Assembly: GCA_018296165.2 (NCBI GenBank)
Contig: JACKQL020000237.1
Coordinates: forward strand, 1 to 32,502
Length of the DNA: 32,502 nt
Direction of reading: 5' to 3'
Origin: Termitomyces sp. T153
Taxonomy: Eukaryota > Basidiomycota > Agaricomycetes > Agaricales > Lyophyllaceae
In this document: in pieces, positions 30,928-32,502 of the stretch
How the letters are laid out: each line of letters begins with the position of its first letter
Position numbering within the stretch: the first letter of the stretch is position 1
Translations under genes and position numbers: made by a program
The notes under the pieces: model-generated
Told to the model about the DNA's origin: nothing
The model's input: the letters and a program-made list of their open reading frames with translations, nothing else
The model's database searches: none

Positions 30928-31515
30928 AGGGACATCCCATTTGGTTGCCCTTCTCCTTCTGCAGTTCTTGTCAGATTTCCCCCACTATAGTTTTCCTTCA
31001 TTCCCCTTCCTTTTCTCTATCTATTGGTTCTAGTTTCAGCCCTCAGGCTGCATTGGTTCTCTGTAAATAATCTATAATATATGGGACGACTCCTGGGAAA
31101 AATGCGACGACTTTTCTGCTTAGTAAGGCTGACCAAGAACCTTCCTTTTTGGGTAACTTGGCTGTTTTTCACACTTGGAACAGGTTTTTTCTCAAAAAAA
31201 ATTACAGTAGACAGCTTTAATACATATATACAATCTTTTGACTATGTTTGAAACATGCCACATAGCCTGCAGGTGTCAAAAAGGCCAAACGCGATTTAGT
31301 GGACACTGTTTTTCACGCCTCGCGCGTTTTTTGACACAATATGACCAAATAATGGACATTTCCGAGGTTGTGGAAAGGAGGCCACACGACAAAGTATGTT
31401 TCGTCACATCTATTGATTGATTGATGTTGACTAACAAGCTTATTAGTAACTCCTTAACCACATTGAGCTATTGATATATCAAATATCTCATCATGCAAGT
31501 CAATTTTAATGGTTT
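30928..31515. other. Unassigned insert start, partly CpG-rich
   Basis: At 30928 the Ty3 element stops and TGTCAGGGACATCCC begins, similar only in its first six bases to family 1 LTRs. CpG returns at 31085-31400. GGGACGACT and GCGACGACTT (about 31083-31111) look like a short terminal repeat. A new mobile element may start here, but its other end is not in the window. Confidence 0.35.
31273..31337. repeat. Inverted repeat with 10-bp arms
   Basis: GTGTCAAAAA at 31273-31282 and TTTTTGACAC at 31328-31337 are exact complements, with CGCG inside both arms (31290 and 31321). A hairpin of about 65 nt is possible. Confidence 0.7.
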
Positions 31516-32502
31516 TTGACTATTAAAATGCTTAACAATGGATGTTTCAGGCAACCACCTACTACTCCTGAAAGCCAAAGGCAACAAGCTAGGATTCAGA
31601 GGAGACTTGAACAGTTACAAATGACAGATCCTGATGATCGTCGTGCAAATAGAAACAATAGATCTTTGGAACAGATCAATACTGTGGTTGTCCCACCACT
31701 TCAATTGGGGCCTGGGGGTATGGGAACTGGGGGTATTAATCAATCTATGGGAACTGGGGGTATGGGAACTGGGGGTTTGAGACTTGATCACCAATCTATA
31801 GCCACCACTTCTGGCTCTTCAGGAAGACCTATTAGGCAGCCAGCAGTGGCTGATGATCCATTTTCTATAGTGATTCCTGAAACTGTTTTGCCTGAAGGGT
31901 GGGATGCTCCTTTACAGAATCCTATCCCTAGAATGGTGCCACCTCCACCTGCTCCTATACAGAGAAGAGGCAATAGACTTAATCAGTCTGCTGTTGCTCA
32001 AGCTGCTATGGTCATTCTAGAAACAGTTTTGCCAGAAGGTTGGAATGCTCCTTTGCAGAATCCCTTACCTAGATTGGTGCCTCTTCTACCTGCTCCTGCA
32101 CTGAGGAGAGTGAGACCAGATGCTCATAGAGAAGTAATGGCAGACCACCAAATTCAACAACAGCATGCACTAGCAGCATTGCAGGAGCAGCAAAGGCTGA
32201 GACATATTGCTATGGTTGAAGAGCAGGAGAGGCAACAACAAGCTTTGGCCATCTTGCATCAGGCAAGGCTGAGGGAGGAGGAAAGATTGAGGCAACAGGA
32301 ACAAGAAGTCAGTCAAACACTTCTTTGAAATGCTACTTTAACTAACAAAGTTCAATAGCATATTGATCTAGATCCTGAACATAGGCCTTTGAATGCAGCT
32401 ATGGCTCAAAGGATCTTTCAAGGCTGGGAACAGCAACATGAAGCTGATCTGGAAGAGGATTTCAATGATTTAGGTCCTCAGAATGATATACCTTCTGAGG
32501 AT
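31516..32502 (+). pseudogene. Q/R-rich ORF of a probable mobile element, running off the window
   Basis: Open from 31516 to 32328, beginning with a non-ATG codon. An acceptor-like TTTCAG at 31545-31550 suggests an exon that starts at 31551 (QPPTTPESQRQQARIQRR). The protein has a Gly-rich minirepeat GGMGTGG, a repeated unit ETVLPEGWxAPLQNPxPR (31878 and 32019), and a Gln/Glu/Arg-rich, probably coiled-coil end (AALQEQQRLRHIAMVEEQER). The TGA at 32326 and a TAG at 32356 interrupt the same frame, which then stays open to the window end with HRPLNAAMAQRIFQGWEQ. The product is not recognised. A Helitron- or DNA-transposon-associated N-terminal region is a guess from composition only. Confidence 0.5.

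Overview
The window looks like heterochromatin-like, transposon-packed DNA from a filamentous basidiomycete, most likely a mushroom-forming agaricomycete. The evidence is the type of Ty3/gypsy and Ty1/copia relics, splice-consistent introns of about 44-59 nt, and a Crinkler (CRN)-type protein with a kinase-like C-terminal half. No bacterial-style operons, rRNA, tRNA or CRISPR were seen. Everything here was read by eye; no database search or alignment was run.

Layout. 1-462: 3' ends of two nested Ty3-type LTRs sitting in a minus-strand Ty1/copia polymerase relic (463-1200). 1281-3008: three partial or whole LTRs. 3009-8363: a broken Ty3/gypsy element on the plus strand (leader, gag, protease, reverse transcriptase) split by a solo LTR with a perfect target-site duplication (TSD) and by a tandem duplication. 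8364-9524: an LTR of a second family (F2). 9698-11294: a decayed multi-exon gene with a cysteine cluster. 11545-12136: a small multi-exon gene candidate. 12828-14660: the CRN-kinase gene, the only convincing cellular gene that looks nearly intact. 15699-16140: a minus-strand alpha/beta-hydrolase relic. 16560-23473: LTRs of both families nested in one another plus an F2 gag relic. 23480-26320: a decayed unidentified minus-strand gene. 26894-29196: a solo LTR inside the leader of a second gag copy, itself containing a younger inverted solo LTR. 29663-30886: second gag copy. 31516 to the end: a Q/R-rich ORF with in-frame stops that runs off the window.

The main pattern is mutational. Almost the whole window is poor in CpG, and its coding relics carry C-to-T type changes (Arg codons to Trp, Cys or stop; Gln codons to stop). 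About 4.4 kb (roughly 10988-15423) carrying the CRN gene and the small gene keeps abundant CpG, and its left border falls inside one gene relic. This fits cytosine methylation or RIP-like silencing of repeats that stops at a sharp border, leaving a small effector-like gene island alive in a repeat graveyard. Several LTR copies keep CpG to different degrees, which gives a relative order of insertions.
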